The notes under the pieces are model-generated. The model ran no database searches, had not been told where the DNA came from, and saw only the letters and a program-made list of their open reading frames with translations. The position numbers were made by a program, and so were the translations under genes. A DNA stretch of 14,955 nucleotides from DAISIL01 sp036822015 (GTDB taxonomy: Bacteria; Bacteroidota; Bacteroidia; Cytophagales; Bernardetiaceae): the NCBI GenBank assembly GCA_036822015.1, contig DAISIL010000069.1:1-14955 (forward strand), written 5' to 3'. Of the stretch, positions 14,892 to 14,955 are shown in pieces. Within the stretch, counting starts at the first letter, position 1. Every line of letters starts with the position of its first letter.

Positions 14892-14955
14892 GCGATATTA
14901 TCACTTGTTTCTTCTTCCTACACACCTTACCAAAGAGAAATAAAAGGAGACAAAT

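Noticed and set aside
14889..14909. Possible sigma-54 promoter (TGGC ... TTGT)
   Set aside because: The GG and the downstream TTG are about four bases too far apart, and the -12 GC is missing, so it does not fit the -24/-12 consensus.

Overview
The window looks like chromosomal DNA of a Bacteroidota bacterium, possibly near Saprospiria (the lower rank is a guess). Three things point there. Both tRNA genes have textbook Bacteroidota promoters (TTTG, 20 bases, TAnnTTTG). Shine-Dalgarno sites are largely absent. The protein families are typical: a DUF1573 protein, the 160-residue 'ABC transporter ATPase-like' protein, a CitMHS_2/NhaD-type antiporter, and outer-membrane barrels with an N-terminal 'DGQLLRGKV' domain.

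Left part (1-5931). Two tRNA genes diverge from one 130-base control region: tRNA-Ala(GGC) on the minus strand, cut by the window edge, and tRNA-Ser(TGA) on the plus strand. Plus-strand genes follow: a small cytosolic protein of unknown function probably read through from tRNA-Ser, a secreted DUF1573 protein whose start overlaps it, a large Pat/acyl-CoA-synthetase-like protein with a C-terminal GNAT domain, and an NhaD-like ion transporter. The Pat-like protein has lost about 70 residues of its ATP-grasp region and its active-site histidine. The transporter carries a one-base frameshift about 50 codons before its natural end.

Middle part (5840-13118, minus strand). Five tightly packed genes form an apparent operon. 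In transcription order they are a secreted M1-family metallopeptidase, an outer-membrane barrel with an N-terminal small domain, a second barrel-like protein, a double-ATPase peptide ABC protein, and a helical-repeat hypothetical protein. Two junctions are ATGA stop/start overlaps, and the other two gaps are 13 bases (or 1) and 5 bases. The gene content suggests extracellular peptide breakdown and uptake, but no permease or binding protein is present. The last gene overlaps the transporter's out-of-frame tail by 92 bases, convergently.

Right part (13193-14955). A minus-strand regulator ends just before a strong intrinsic terminator. It joins an N-terminal CARF-like sensor, an AAA+ domain of the sigma-54 activator type and a Fis-type helix-turn-helix, which is the layout of RtcR, the RNA-repair regulator. 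Its AAA+ domain lacks an intact GAFTGA loop, so ordinary sigma-54 activation is doubtful. The AT-rich region upstream holds two copies of a 12-base palindrome-containing motif 30 bases apart, and another gene probably diverges beyond the right edge. This regulator and its unseen partner are the best candidates for a little-described system here.
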